A stretch of DNA of 64,000 bases. Source: Neofusicoccum parvum. Taxonomy: Eukaryota; Ascomycota; Dothideomycetes; Botryosphaeriales; Botryosphaeriaceae. Positions 45,602 to 57,686 of this stretch are shown here, piece by piece (the first letter of the stretch is position 1; each line of letters opens with the position of its first letter). The stretch lies in assembly GCA_020912385.1 (NCBI GenBank), contig CP087209.1, positions 2,852,001 to 2,916,000 on the forward strand, read 5' to 3'. The notes beneath the pieces were generated by a model that was given only the letters and a program-made list of their open reading frames with translations, ran no database searches and had not been told where the DNA came from. A program made the position numbers and the translations under genes.

Positions 45602-46914
45602 ATGGCATCGCGGCTCAGAGACGCCCTGTCCAGGGCCACGCCCTTTCCCCTGTCCAGCAGTCACCATCCCAAAGCCACCGTCGCGGAAACTGCAGCCTCG
45701 CCCACCAACATCAGCTCCGACTCCGCCTTCGCGGGAGCTTATTCCAAGCTCGACGAGGCCGGGGTCACAGTCAGCAGCACCGACGGCGACACAACGTCCC
45801 CCCAAACGCAACAACCCTCCTCCACCACCACCACTCCGCCGCGCCGCCGCTCCTCCACGCCCTCCGCCTCCTCAGACCCCAAAGCCCTGCACAATCAATA
45901 CAAGCTGCGCGTCACCGCCGGGCCCTCCTACGACCCGTCCACACACACGCTCGTCCACGTCAACACCCCGCACACGGTCCTCGTCTCGAACGAGCACCTC
46001 ACGGCGCGCGTCGCGGTGCGCATCCGCGACTTCTCGGGGCTGCCGTCGGCCAGCCCGGCGACGACGCCGTACTTCTCGTCGCCGCAGCACGCGCGCGACC
46101 GGTACAGCATCTCGTTCTCGTTCGTGCCGCGGCGCGACATCGCGGCGGCCGACACGGTGTGGGGGCCGGACTGCGCGCGGCCGGTGCGCGACCGGCTGCC
46201 GCCCGGGTTCGGGTACGCGGTCGGCATCGTGAAGCGGTTCGTCGACCCGAGCATCGAGGTCGACGCGTACGCCGACGAGCCGTGGGTGTACGCGCCCGCG
46301 CTGAGCTGCTGGTACGCGCTGCGCGTGGGCGCGATGCTCGGCGCCGGCGAGGGCGTGGCGGTGCCGCCGCCGCAGCGGGCCGAGGAGGTGGACGAGGAGC
46401 TGGTGCGGAGCGAGGGCGCGGGCGTGCTGGAGGAGGGCGCCGACGGGGACGGCGTGCAGGTGCGGGAGGCGTGGGGGTGCCCTGCGGATCCGCTGAAGAG
46501 GCGGAAGTACTTTTACGACAGGAAAAAGAGGGAGGAGGTGGTGTTTGAGAAGGGGAGGCTGTATCAGACGGACTTCTTCAACCCGTACATTGATTTCGAC
46601 AGTGAGTGCTGCGGCTTTTCTTCTTTTTCTTCTTGGTGCCTGGCGTGTGCTCTGCTCGCCCTCCGCGCAGCACCGCGGAACAAGGTGAGTGGTTAGTGGA
46701 GCTGACCGGTTTCGCAGAGTTTGCCCTGAGGCTCCCGGGTTTCTCCCTTGGCGTGCTCAAGTACATCGACGACAAGACGCACACGCTGCGGTGGGTCTTC
46801 AAGAACAGGGTGACGAACGAAGTCTACCTCGTCGTCATCTTCCACCTGCTCTACGGCGAGGAGCTCGAGGAGGCACTACGGGCGGAGGAAGCCGAGAATG
46901 ACGACCTGGATTGA
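45602..46914 (+). CDS. DUF1769 family protein (Duc1-like)
   Basis: Exons 45602-46601 and 46718-46914 give 398 residues. The DUF1769 signature runs from about residue 98: YKLRVTAGPSYDPSTHTLVH, ARVAVRIRDFSGLP, RDRYSISFSFVPRRDI, PVRDRLPPGFGYAVGIVKRF and DPSIEVDAYADEPWVYAPAL. After a variable acidic insert comes RRKYFYDRKKREEVVFEKGR. Exon 2 supplies the C-terminal KFALRLPGFSLGVLKYID and EVYLVVIFHLLYGEELEEAL. Fission yeast Duc1 gave the family its name; the family has a suggested cell-cortex/lipid-binding role, which I do not claim here. The N-terminal 95 residues are Ser/Thr/Pro-rich and disordered. The intron (46602-46717) restores a Lys codon across the junction. Confidence 0.9.
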
Positions 46915-48132
46915 GGGTTACACTCTCGGCGAGAAGCGTATTATTGTTCATGATACCCTTCACGTGCTTGGGAGGGGAAGAGGACAAAGAACAAGAAAAG
47001 ATCGCCGGATCCTTTCGCACAGCCTCACGACACACATCCAACCTAATTTGGAACGGGCCCAAGCCTTCCCGGACGATCACATCCCCGCCGGAGTTTTTTA
47101 TTTAAAGAACCCGAAAGAGGATTGGTTTCACAAGAAATAGATCCAGCAAGCGCGAGGACCAGTCCGGGAAATTCCATCCATGACCTATCAACGAATGAAG
47201 GGCGGAAGAAAGGCACATGATGACATCAGAACCGCTAAGGAAGCCCGACTAATCAGGCCAAGACATTTAACGTTGATTAGTTTGCCTTGTGCAGACGGAC
47301 TTTTTTGAGCAAGAAGGCAACGCTCGACCCCGGCTGCACCGCACTATTGAGGAACGAACATGCCCGATTGGGCCTAAGCTAGCAAGGCTACCGGACTTCG
47401 CTGCCAACTCAGAGGAGAGCTGAGTGCCGATCTTTCGTCTTGAACAACAGTAATCAATCATTATTCCTTCGCACGCCACCCACCCCTGCAGCGAACCGTG
47501 CTGGCGGGGCGATTAGGTCGCGTAGTCGCATCCCTGTTGCTTACGGCCTACGAGGTACCCGCACCGGGGACGACGTCAAAAGTCGAAGGATGGAACGGAT
47601 CCTTTCCGCAATCATGCCTTAGCGCGGGCTGAACGTCGTCTTGTTGCCCGTATTTTCCCTCCGCAATCCCTCGCGTGCTTTTCTTTGTGACGACGTGTCG
47701 CCGAGGCCTTAGGTTTCCTTGTTGCGCTCCTCTTTCCTGCATGCAGCAAATGGAGGCCGGTTCTGCGCCGCAACGTGGCTTATCTCCATCCAAGGATCAA
47801 TAGCTCCATGGCTCCGTGATTTCTGTTGGGAGCTGCAGCGAGGATGACGTGATTGTCCGACGTGGGGGTTGGAGGCAGGACCCTACAAAGTGCTGTTGAG
47901 ATATACTGATTAGCGTTGGAGCGGAAAACACCAGAACAGCGAGCATATAGGAAATAGATTTGATGCGTCCTGAGAATGGGTATAGAGCCGTAGACAGGAA
48001 GGAAAAATCATCAATGTCGTCGCCGACTCACTTCTAGAATCCGTCCGGAAAGCCTCATGTGATGGTCTCTCCCCCGACCCCGGCTGGGTCATATGAATCC
48101 GAACAGCGTTTCCACCTGTCTGCCCCTCTCAT
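46915..48132. other. Convergent intergenic region
   Basis: 3' flanks of two convergent genes. No gene, repeat or RNA is supported. Confidence 0.5.
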
Positions 48133-49173
48133 TCAATCGCCCTCGAGCTGCCAGTCCAGCACCGGCTCGTAAAACTTGCGCGGCCTGCTCCTCACCACCG
48201 CCTCGCTCTCCCTCCTCACGCCATACTCAACGCCATCCATCTCCCCTGCGTCGTCCTCATCTCCCTCCTCCCTCATCATCCTCTCCGCCAGCTTCCTCGC
48301 AAACGCCTCCCCAACATGCCCCCTCAGCTCGACCACGCCCACGCCGCGCAACGCGGCCAGCGGCTCCAGCACGAACTGCCACCGCTCCCTGCCCTCGCGC
48401 CGCTCCTCCGCAAACTCCCAGAAAACGCTGCGGGTGAAGCTGGGGAAGCCGGCGTAGCGGAAGCGGCCGGTGACCAGCACGACGCGCAGCTCCTGCAGGC
48501 AGTGGCGCGGGCCGAGGCGGGCGGCCAGGTCGCGCAGCCAGGCGGCGGCGCGGCGGAAGGGCTCGGGGCGCGACAGGTCCTCCTCGACGCGCAGCGATAG
48601 GTAGCGCACGCGGCGCAGGGCGGCGGGCGAGATGCCGGCGGTGCGGAGGGTGTTGATCGGGAGGCCGCGGGGGTGGGGCGAGTTGAGGGCGTCGAGCGGG
48701 TTGGTGATGGCTTCGGTGGCGTCGTCGTCGTTGTTGTTGTTGTTGTTGCTCCCTCGGCTGGTGGCCAGCGTCGGGGAGACGGGGTCCACGAGCGGCGGCA
48801 GCGGGGAAGGTGTGAACTCCCACACGCGCTCGCGGCTGGTGAGCGAGAAGTGGAAGCGGTTGCCGCCGTACAGCGCGTCGGAGCCCTCGGCGTGCAGCTG
48901 GCGGCAGGTGCGCAGCAGGGCGGTCCAGATGCCGCGGCTGGCCCAGGCGCCGGGGATGTCGACGGCGTGGGAGGGCGTGGGCGCGCCAGTGGCCGGGTGC
49001 TTGCGCGTCAGCGGGTAGAAGGTGATGTCCTGGGCGCGCGGGAGCAGGTAGGAGTAGATGAGGAGGCGGATCTCCGAGGGCAGGCGGAGGAGCGGCGAGG
49101 AGGGCTGGCCGGCATTGCGGTCTGGCTGCTCCGCCGGCAGGCTAGATCGCGGGTGCGGGGTGGAGGAGGACAT
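48133..49173 (-). CDS. F-box-like (2EXR-type) protein
   Basis: A single exon of 346 residues. An F-box-like or 2EXR N-terminal motif lies at about 27-47 (SPLLRLPSEIRLLIYSYLLP), followed by the usual LLRTCRQLHAEGSDALYGGNRFHF block (about 87-110). This is a very common and much-duplicated family in filamentous ascomycetes. Some members may be SCF ubiquitin ligase adaptors, but most are uncharacterised. An Asn/Asp run (SNNNNNNDDD) comes from a GTT/AAC microsatellite near 48720-48745. The C-terminal half is charged and lacks a recognised domain. The start is the ATG at 49173. A related-looking but distinct protein lies at 57687-58529. Confidence 0.82.
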   Translation of the reverse strand: MSSSTPHPRSSLPAEQPDRNAGQPSSPLLRLPSEIRLLIYSYLLPRAQDITFYPLTRKHPATGAPTPSHAVDIPGAWASRGIWTALLRTCRQLHAEGSDALYGGNRFHFSLTSRERVWEFTPSPLPPLVDPVSPTLATSRGSNNNNNNDDDATEAITNPLDALNSPHPRGLPINTLRTAGISPAALRRVRYLSLRVEEDLSRPEPFRRAAAWLRDLAARLGPRHCLQELRVVLVTGRFRYAGFPSFTRSVFWEFAEERREGRERWQFVLEPLAALRGVGVVELRGHVGEAFARKLAERMMREEGDEDDAGEMDGVEYGVRRESEAVVRSRPRKFYEPVLDWQLEGD

Positions 49174-49545
49174 CAACGGATGGGCATGCCAGGCGCGTCA
49201 TCAAGAGAGGCGGCGGGGAGCGCGTCCAAGCTGCTCGGGCCGTGCGGCCGTGAAGACTGAGCGCGCGCAGGAGAACGGAAGAGCAGCGGATGCGGTGCGC
49301 GCTGCATCAATTTGTAGCGGGCGGGCCTGCGGGTGCGGATGCGGATGCTGGTGTGGGACAAGAGGAGCAGGCTGGTAATAAAGCAGCGGGCAGTCGTGCG
49401 GCGGCGGCGGTGGCCCAATCGCCTGGGGCTGCCTGGTGGGCAGGTCTAGGAGCGACGGGGGGGCAGTCTGGCACGCGCGCCGTCGCCATGGCGGGAGTGT
49501 AGCAGCCAACGGGCGAAGCGCGCGCTGGTGGCGTCACAGCCGGCT

Positions 49546-49572
49546 GGCGCTGGCGCTGGCGCTGGCGCTGGG
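49546..49572 (+). repeat. (GGCGCT)n microsatellite
   Basis: About four perfect GGCGCT units in non-coding GC-rich DNA. Confidence 0.8.
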
Positions 49573-49817
49573 GCCCGGCTCTCCGGCAACGCGCGGCAGG
49601 AAAACGCCTGCGCCTGTGTTGCAGCTCTGGTTGCGCGCAGCCCGCCAGCATGCGCCCAATCGGGCAGCCCGCCCCCAGCGTCGCACGTGGCCGCGAAACC
49701 GGCCGGTGTGGCGCTCGCGAGATGATGTGTGTTGCACCGCGGAGCCCCTCCTCCTCATCCTCCAGCGCCCGCGCCCGCGCCAGCCCGCGCCCCCCGCCGC
49801 CGCCGCCTGCGCCCGGC

Positions 49818-49856
49818 TGCATCTGCATCTGCATCCGCCTCTGCCTCTGCCTCTGC
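49818..49856 (+). repeat. CATCTG/CCTCTG hexamer repeat
   Basis: Six-base units (CATCTG three times, then CCTCTG) in non-coding DNA. Confidence 0.75.
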
Positions 49857-50969
49857 GCTGCCCGTCAGCTGGGCCTCTGCTGTGCGTGTTCCAACCTCGC
49901 TTTGGGTGCTGACAGCGGTCAGGTACGGCTGACTTCTCCTCGTGCTCCCCGCGGCGCTGCACACACACGAGGCAGCAGCACCACCCTGGGCAGCAACCAG
50001 CCGCCCCCCGAGCAAACAAGCTCCCTTGGTCCCAAGTCTTTCGTCATCACCCACGCGCCGCCATCGCCGTCTGGCGGGACCAGCATCAAGGACACGCTGC
50101 TTCGAGCCCGGATCGAAGATCGCGCCGGGCTGTGGCTGCTGTGCCTGGCCCGCTCTTCCGCCGCCGCGCGCCTGGTGGTCGCTGATTAGCCGTGTCGACG
50201 ACGGTGCTTTTGCCGCGCCAAGGATGGGGGAGCGCGGGCGTGTCGTGTGGTATACCACCTCCTCCGACGCGCTGACCTGCCGCGCCGTTCTCGTGCCTCG
50301 CCGCTCGCCCTCCTGCATCCGGCCGTGTGCTCGCTGCAGGCGTTCGCTCCGGAACGCCCTCCGCCATGGGGAGCCGTTGACGGAGCTAGAAGTAGTGAGA
50401 TCGGCGCTGCCCGCTGGTGGTCGACCAACAGACCTCTACCGGCCCATCCGCCCGCACCATGCCTCCTGACGACCGCAGCGGAACTTTGCGTGGGGGGCTA
50501 GTCAGCCGCAGCCCCTGGCCTTGTCGCCCTTGTTTCTCTGTGGTGGTTGCGACGATCTCCGGGCGGCACCAGATACTTTGCTAAATGAAGTAACTTCGAG
50601 GCTATAAACAAAGGAAGATAGGACGCTAAGTATACTGGTCTCCCGGTCCCGCTCGAGTGTTTCAGAAGTAGGAGGAGGGCTGAAGAAGGGGTCTTGGTGT
50701 CGCATGCTCGGGACTCTAGCCTTGCGCCGTCGCCGACCGGGGGCGGGAGGAACAAGGGAACAGTAACCGCTGCGCTGGGTGCGTTTTGTCTTTGTCCAAC
50801 ATGCACCCTGGCCGCGCATGACGACAGCCCAACGTTGGAAAGAGTGGGGACGGTGAGTTCCAAAAATTGTTCAGATTCGCGTCCAGCAGTTGAAGACAGA
50901 TGGACGCTCGACGGCTACAAAAATATTTACTTTTTTTTTAGAAAGACACGAGCAACGACGGCGCCGCGC

Positions 50970-52953
50970 TCACGCACCGGTCCTGCACAGCCGGCCGTTC
51001 TCGTTCGGCAGCTCGTCCACGCTGTCCACCGCCCACGCGTCGCTGCCGACGGCGGTGGCGGCCCAGAAGACGTCGTCGGGGTCGACCTGCTTCTTGATCG
51101 CGAGCAGGCGGTCGTAGTGCTCGCCGTAGAACGACTGCTTCCAGCCGGCCTCCATGCGGTTGCTCTCGCCGAGATAGCAGCCCGCGCCGGGGCTGACGTC
51201 GATCCAGCGCTGCATGGCGACGTCGTTGAACCAGGTGCGCCGCTCCATGATGTAGTCGCGGGTGCTGTTGTTCAGCCAGTTGACGCTCTGCAGCGCGTGC
51301 ATCAGCGTGTTGCGCCACGCCGGGTTGACGCTGTTCTCGGCGTTGTCCGGGTGCAGCTTGGGCGCCATGTTGAAGGCGATGATGGTGTTGCCCGCGTCCG
51401 ACGACGTGCGGATCGCGTCGAAGGTCGCGTTGAGCGCCGTCGCGTCGTCCCAGCTGCTGCGCGGGAACAGCCGCGACCCCGTCGCCACGTGCGTCTTCTG
51501 CACCACTTCCAGCGGGAACTCGGCCAGCCATGCGTCGTAGAAGTTGTCGTAGTGCGTCGTGCGCGGCGTGAAGCTGATGCCCAGCGCCGCGAGCTCCGCG
51601 AACCACGGGTCCAGGATCGCCTGCGTCTCCGCGAGCGTCTTGTTGGGCGCGAAGAACGGCTGCATCAGGAACTGCTTGACGCCGCCGCCCAGCTGGATGA
51701 TGAACCAGTAGCTGTACGTCTGCTGGTTGTCCGCGTTCTCGGGGAAGTAGCTCATGTACGAGCGCACGCCCGCCCAGAACGTCTCGTTGGTGATGTTGGC
51801 CGACGTCCACGAGAACTTGGAGCCGGTGACCTGCATGTCGGGCCACGCCTTGACCGTGACCGACGTCGCGACGCCGTACGTCGCCCCGCCGCCGCCCTTG
51901 AGCGCCCAGAAGAGATCCGCGTTCTCCGACGCCGACGCCGTGACAAACGTGCCGTTCGCGAGCACCACCTCCATCGACAGGACCTGGTCGGCGCCCATGC
52001 CGTACATGGAGCTGAGCGGCGAGTGGCCGCCGCCCTGAATGTAGCCGCCCATCACGCCGACCGTCTCAAGCAGGGGTCAGCAATTGAACTACCCGGAATG
52101 GATGGCAGTCACTCACCTTGCCTTCGCCTCCGACAACCACCTTGCCCTGCTCGTGGGCAGCCTCGTAGATCTCCCACGCACGCACGCCGGTGCCGGCCTT
52201 GAATGCGGGGCCGGAGTAGCCCGTGCCCTCGTCGACATAGTTCTCCTCGTAGGTGATGCCCTTGAGGTTCTTGGTCCAGACCGACAGCGCGCCGGCACCG
52301 CCAGACTTGCCAGAGAAGTCGTGACCGGTGTTCTTGACGACGAACCGGATGCCGTGCTCGCCAGCAAACTTGATGGCCGCCTGGATCTGCTTCACGTTGG
52401 TCGCCGCCACGGCGTACTCCGGGAAGCCGCCCAGCGTGCAGTTGCCAGAGTTGATGCCGCCCTGGTACAGCGTCGGCGGCTGGCACGTCAGTCCCTGGTA
52501 GACAGGGCTGAGCATCTCGATGGGGTCATTATCACTGGGATGGTTGTTAACGATCTGAAACCAGCGTGGTGATCGACTAACGGTCACTTACTGAATGTAG
52601 GAATTCGTCCAGTTAGCAGTGATGGTAGCGCACGTAGCTTCGTCATAGTAGGGGCCCTCGTAGCAGACGCTGGCATGCGGCACAGACTTGATCAAGGCAC
52701 CTTCCACGGTCTCGTTGAGGGCAGCCCATTGACTGTCAGACGGCCATGCGGCGTCGCCAGGGAAGACCTTGCACGAAGAGTTGACGGCGCGGCGGAACGG
52801 GCCTTCGAGGTCGCGTGGCTTGTTGAGCGAGTGCAGACTCGAATCGGAAAGCTGGATCTTCTCCCAGTCGAACAGGTCGACGGCGGCGTGCGCCACGGGG
52901 CTGGCGGCCAGCAGCGCGCAGCTGAGCAGGGAAAGTCGAGGAGGGCCCATCAT
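50970..52953 (-). CDS. Secreted FAD-linked oxidase, berberine-bridge (BBE/VAO) family
   Basis: Exons 52953-52592, 52534-52117 and 52064-50970 give 624 residues. A signal peptide (MMGPPRLSLLSCALLAASPVAHA) is followed by the FAD-binding domain (about 150-330), with NTGHDFSGKSGGAGALSVWT; H192 in this block is the usual site of covalent flavin attachment. GGEGKTVGVMGGYIQGGGHS and SMYGMGADQVLSMEVV are also diagnostic. The C-terminal BBE domain shows CYLGESNRMEAGWKQSFYG and DPDDVFWAATAVGSD. Many Asn-x-Thr/Ser glycosylation sites fit secretion. Such enzymes oxidise sugars, alkaloids or polyketide intermediates; the substrate is unknown. Intron 1 (57 nt) was placed so that the junction reads NSYIHDNDP, as in the family. 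Intron 2 uses a GAG acceptor. Confidence 0.92.
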
Positions 52954-54363
52954 CTTGCGACGCTAGGTTGGGATTGCGCGATGTCCCGATACGCGAGCCT
53001 AGACACTCGTGCCGGACTGAGACCTCGCTCGTCAGGGGCTGGGGAAGGGAACAGACTTCTTCCGCCCAGGGTAGAGATCGAAGTGGGTAAACGAACGACG
53101 GGTGCGCAGCGAAGGAGAGGGAACTGCAGCGAGCGGGAGCTGAAACCCAGGTATAGCGCAACCTTATGATGGTGAGCCCCTTGGGAATACGCGCGCCCCG
53201 GGTTGCCCAGGCTGTGCCTGAAGAGATTGAGGCGGGTTTCTCCAGCAGCAATCTACGACGAAGGACTACCGCCACGCCGGGCAGCCGACCACTTCGTCAG
53301 GATTTCTCCGCGCGCTGTCGACGCCGGCATAAGGGAATCGAGTCATCCCGGGCCATGAGTCGGCGCGCAGACATTGCATTGGGTAAGGCAACAGATCACT
53401 GCTGCTGTCGGCCTAGCCGGCGGCACCGGGAAGTTTGACACGACCGGGGTGCGGGTGAGGCTGAGTGGCCCAACGCCTCGCCGTTTGGCCCAGCTCCCGA
53501 GCAGCGACGGCCGGATGGGCCGACGACGCGGGCGAGACGGCTGGCTGGAGGGCGCAGCCGGGCCCGTACCCCTCGCCGTGCCGCCTGCAGACCGGGGGAC
53601 GTCAATTTATCCTCTTCGCTGGTGGCGCGGCACCGGCCGGGGGGGCAAATCTGTGATCGTTGCTGATCTCCGTCGAGAAAGCGGCGGCCCCCACTCCCGC
53701 TCTGGAACCGTCGCATCCCGCTCCGGCATAGCCGCCAAGCCCGACTTTGCGTCCCGCCCCGGACCACTGCCGCTTTCTGTACACCTTGGCCGCCCGCGCG
53801 GGCTGCGGTGCCTCGGGTTCTGTGTCTGCCGCGTCGCGGCCGGGCGTGGGACTCGCGGACGGGAGCTGCGACCTCTCTATCTGCGTCTCGTCCGAGAGGC
53901 CGGCGTCGAGAGCCTCCACTCGGCGCGGTGAAGGCTCCGTCGCGGCGATTCAGTAATGGCGTGAATCTTCTCGGATAGGGCCCCCGCGCACGCGTCCAGG
54001 CTGGAAGCCTTGTCCAAGGGGGAGAGCCAGCCGCCCACAATACGAGAAAATCCTCGCTTAGGCTGCTGATCGTCCCCAGAATATCCTGTTTGGACCGAGT
54101 AGAAACAGCCGACGAGAGTCAGGGCAGCCAGGCTTGCCGGTGGGCAGCTGTCCCTTCATCGCGTGGTGAAATGGAGCCTACTTACGTAGTAGGGTCTGGA
54201 GCAATGCATCTGTGCAACGCCTGGCTCGGGCATGAACGATCTTGCTTCTTCATCCCGCCCACCTCCACTCGCTGGCCGCCAGATCTGGTCGATCTTTTGA
54301 ATGCTCAGTTTGAGTTCCTTCTGATCTGTGTAGCAAAGCCTGCACGGCGATGTTTCTCCAGCG
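52954..54363. other. Divergent promoter region between the FAD oxidase and the receptor gene
   Basis: The start codons of two divergent genes face each other across 1.4 kb. No gene is supported in between, and I saw no clear shared regulatory palindrome. Confidence 0.5.
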
Positions 54364-56128
54364 ATGAGCGACTCCTCCAGCCTTCCCTCCAACCTGGACG
54401 AGTCGAGGCGGCAGCACACCTCCGCCTACGTGGTTATCCTCATTTTCCCCATCCTCTCCACCATCGTGGTATGGATGAGAATCGCCTCCAAGTATCTTTC
54501 GCGACTTTTCGGTGCAGGTACGTTCTTTTTAAGTTTGGCCTTAGACGGTCGACGCGCGCTTGGTTGGCAAAGGCCATCGCTGGTACCGGGGCGACGGGTC
54601 ACCGGTGACCAACAGGACCCATTCAGTGGACGACGAGGACTGACCGCTGCTGCAGATGACGTTATTATCCTCATAGCCTGGGTGAGAGCATCTGAGACGC
54701 GCCGATCAATGGACAACAAGCTGATCTGTTGTTTCCGCGCAGCTGCTGGTCGTCGGCCAAACCTATGCAGTATGGATGTGTAAGTGGCAAAGTCCCCACT
54801 CATTGTTGGCCCCCAATAGTTCCCCATGGAGAAGTCTATTGTTTTGTTCTTGTCCTTTCATTCGTCTCTCGTCGGAGACCTTTGTCGCAGCCGAGGCGAT
54901 TCTAGCTTCGTTGTGCGCGGTCGCGGTCGCGGTCGCTCTTTGTTCCACCCCTATCGCCATCAGCCCTGCAAGATGCAACAAACATTAAGCTCACGCATAT
55001 ACATCAGACACGAAGGTGACAATGCAAGGATACCACGTCGGCGACGTCCCAAAAATGTCGATCGGAAGACAGGTCCTCGGGCAGCGGTACAACCTGGCGA
55101 ACCAGCTGTTATACCATCCAATCATGTCCGTGGTCAAGGCCTCTGTGATCCTGTTCCTTCTCCGAATCGACGACAAACGTAGACGTGTCGACTGGTCGCT
55201 CAAAGCCCTTTTCGTTTTCAACCTTGCGCTCATGGTCGGCACCTTCTTTGCCGACCTCTTTCAGTGCACGCCGCTGCACTACACCTACGACTACCCAGCA
55301 ATGGACCTTGCAGCGCAGAAGGCCGCCGGTGCCGACGAAGAGGGGATGCTCAACGGGAAAGAGATCAAAGGCGGATACTGCATCGACCAAGTTGGATTCT
55401 TTCTTGCTGCTGCCGGACTTGCCGTCCTCACCGACGTGTTGATTCTGATCATCCCAATGATCATGGTCAAGGATCTGCAGATGCGGAAGAAGAAGAAGAT
55501 CGCTGTGTGGTCGATTCTATCAATTGGATGGATGTACGTATCTGGTCCTTGCCGGAAAGGATCTCGTCGCTGACAGTGTTTTGTTAGTGTCACCGCCGTC
55601 AGCATAGCCCGCTTCGGCATATACGTTCATCGCTTCAGCCCCACCAACACGGACCGCAGTTACGGCATTGGATATACCATCTCCGGCGTCGAGGCAAACC
55701 TAGCCATCATCGCAGCATGCGCCCCGGCAATGAATGGACTGACCAGACGGGTAGCGCCGGCGTTTCTTTCATCAGGAAGATCCCGGTCTTACAGCAAGCA
55801 AAAGAACTATTCATCCAAGGGCTACAACAGTCGATCCATCCCCCTCAACTCGAGGGATCGTCGTCGACCGAGCGCTATAGATGTCAATGGCAGCTGTACC
55901 GATAAGGAGAGGGAGTACAGAGTGCACAATATGTCTCTGGGTGTCCCCGACGGTTGGGACAGCGAAGAAAGAATCGTCGGAACATATCCGGGCCCAGAAA
56001 GCACGAAATCCAACGATGACGGAGACAACCAATCGATTGGTACACCGGGGCCTCCTCCGCAGGAGGGCATAGTCCGAACAGTCAATTATTCCGTTCGTGT
56101 TCAGGCTTCCACGGAACTTAGGGATTGA
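54364..56128 (+). CDS. Rhodopsin-fold (Pth11-like) membrane receptor
   Basis: Exons 54364-54517, 54656-54681, 54743-54779, 55008-55533 and 55588-56128 give 427 residues. The fungal rhodopsin-domain pattern of seven membrane segments is visible: [39 protein letters not shown], the [19 protein letters not shown] and [14 protein letters not shown] region, [53 protein letters not shown] and [14 protein letters not shown]. The Ser/Arg/Gly-rich C-terminal tail is cytosolic. No CFEM domain is present. Pth11-type proteins sense surface or host cues in some plant pathogens, but most are uncharacterised. Exons 2 and 3 are tiny (26 and 37 nt). The acceptor of exon 4 (55008) was chosen because it alone links the two parts in frame, after a long 228-nt intron. 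Confidence 0.85.
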
Positions 56129-56619
56129 GCGAAGTGCAGTTGGTCCTGGAGTATGATTTGGCGTTGGGGCTGATTATCCGCGAGGAGTAATGATATCCAG
56201 GTTGCGGCTCTTCATTTGCAAACCAATGTACGGGGGAAACGTAAGCGTAACGAATGTCTCTTTTGTCATAGCAACGATCAAATCAGTTCGATTCGTGTGG
56301 AATCGATGTAGTCAGATGGAATGGCTTCTGATGTAGCGGAAACTGGATGAGCACACGCTATCCTTTCGTGCAGGTGATGGTTCGCATAAGCTTCGCCGAG
56401 GACGTGAGGATCTCCCGTGAATATATTGCTCGGCGAAGTCATGATGGTGGATTGTGCCGACATGACTTCGTTATATGATTGATCGACCGGCCCTTCTTGG
56501 TAAATTCAGGCTGCCACCACGTGCGTATAATGCCACGTCGTCTATACCCTCTTGTACACGTCTGAAGTCTCCGCGACGCCAACGGGCAAAAAACATCCAA
56601 GTTGAATCTTCTCTTCCTC
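56129..56619. other. Convergent intergenic region
   Basis: 3' flanks of the receptor gene and the thioesterase gene. A 61-codon frame on the minus strand (56463-56278) has no supporting evidence. Confidence 0.5.
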
Positions 56620-57225
56620 TCATATCCTGGGTTTCACTTCGACGAACAGCGCCTCGCCAACAGCATAGACCGTACCATTCCCGTCTTCCAGGGTACCACG
56701 CACATAGCTCTTTCTGCCCTCGAACTTGACGAACTTCGCGGTGCCGAGAACGATGCCGGGAAGTGGCACCGGCTTCTTGTAGGACACGTTGAGGTAGGCG
56801 GTCATAGAGGCGAGACCACTATCGATGCTGGTAGTGAGGCCTCTCTCCTCGATGGGAATGCGGTTGTCGTGGTCGAGATTGATGGTAAGCAGCACGCCGG
56901 TCACTTCGTCCAGCAAAGTGGCAATCATGCCGCCATGCATGACGGCCGGGTAGCCATTGAGGCCGTCGCCAAGGTCGAGAAACGAGCGGATTTCGCGGAT
57001 TGACGGCTTCTCGTTTTCCAGGGGCAGGCTGTGCTGGGTGACCCAAGCGCGAATGGCGCGGCTCGAATTGAGGGTTTCGGCAACGAAGGAGTCCTCTCCG
57101 GACTGCTTGGGCTGGCGCGACGAGGTGGGAGCGAGGACGAAGCTCTTGTCGGCGAGGAGCGCGGCGGCCCAGGGGATGCGCTCCAGGCGGGCGATATCCT
57201 CGGGCGACATTCCCGGGAGCGGCAT
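56620..57225 (-). CDS. Hotdog-fold thioesterase (PaaI/4HBT-like)
   Basis: A single exon of 201 residues. The 4HBT/PaaI core is clear: GYPAVMHGGMIATLLDEVTG, with H97-G-G and an acidic residue at 106-107, followed by LTTSIDSGLASMTAYLNVSY and PGIVLGTAKFVKFEGRKSYV. Such proteins hydrolyse acyl-CoA thioesters, in the cytosol, mitochondria or peroxisomes. No targeting peptide is obvious, and no C-terminal SKL-type signal is seen (it ends VKPRI). The start at 57225 is chosen as the first ATG; a second in-frame ATG lies five codons on. An upstream non-coding exon is possible because the sequence just before the ATG ends in CTGCAG. The gene is divergent from the F-box-like gene. Confidence 0.88.
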   Translation of the reverse strand: MPLPGMSPEDIARLERIPWAAALLADKSFVLAPTSSRQPKQSGEDSFVAETLNSSRAIRAWVTQHSLPLENEKPSIREIRSFLDLGDGLNGYPAVMHGGMIATLLDEVTGVLLTINLDHDNRIPIEERGLTTSIDSGLASMTAYLNVSYKKPVPLPGIVLGTAKFVKFEGRKSYVRGTLEDGNGTVYAVGEALFVEVKPRI

Positions 57226-57686
57226 GGCTGCAGGTGTTTGATGGCGCTGGAGACAGGTCAGTAGACGCGGGGGACGCAGATGCAGAGGCGCAGAGCAGAG
57301 CTCGGCGGAGGAGGCGGGCACGACAGCACGCGGAGTTGCCGAGGTGCAAGAGGCCCGCCCGCCGCGGCACTCGTCACGCCGGAGCCTCCAGCGTCTCGCG
57401 ACGGACCCGGCGGGGGTCCTGCGCGTGTGCAGGCCGCAGGAGCAGCGCGCAGCTGGAGGTCGTGCGTGGGCGGGTGGTGACGCAGGGCCGGACGCTGGAC
57501 GGCGACGACGACGGGGCGGCGGGCGGCCAAAGCCCGAGCGGAGGGCGCGTCAGAGCTGGGCTGCAGCTTCCACCACCACTCAGCGCGCTGCTTATTCCCA
57601 CCCGCGCTCTCCCACCACCATGCGCTGCGCCCGCCCACGCCTCTCCCTCCCACCGCTCATTGGTTTTGCCTGACCGCGTCTCCGCC
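57226..57686. other. Divergent promoter region between the thioesterase and the F-box-like gene
   Basis: A 461-bp spacer between two divergent start codons, GC-rich on the left and C-rich leader-like on the right. It could drive both genes. Confidence 0.55.

Larger units (their letters stand above)
49174..50969. other. GC-rich gene-poor spacer
   Basis: No gene is supported. It holds the promoter of the F-box-like gene, simple repeats at 49546-49572 (GGCGCT units) and 49818-49856 (CATCTG / CCTCTG units), and the 3' flank of the oxidase gene. Confidence 0.5.

Noticed and set aside
50694..52202. 502-codon frame on the + strand
   Set aside because: It is antisense to the BBE oxidase exons and is an Arg/Val/Ala-rich mirror of GC-rich codons.
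56278..56463. 61-codon frame on the - strand
   Set aside because: It lies in the 3' flank of the receptor gene with no promoter or homology; too short to call without expression data.
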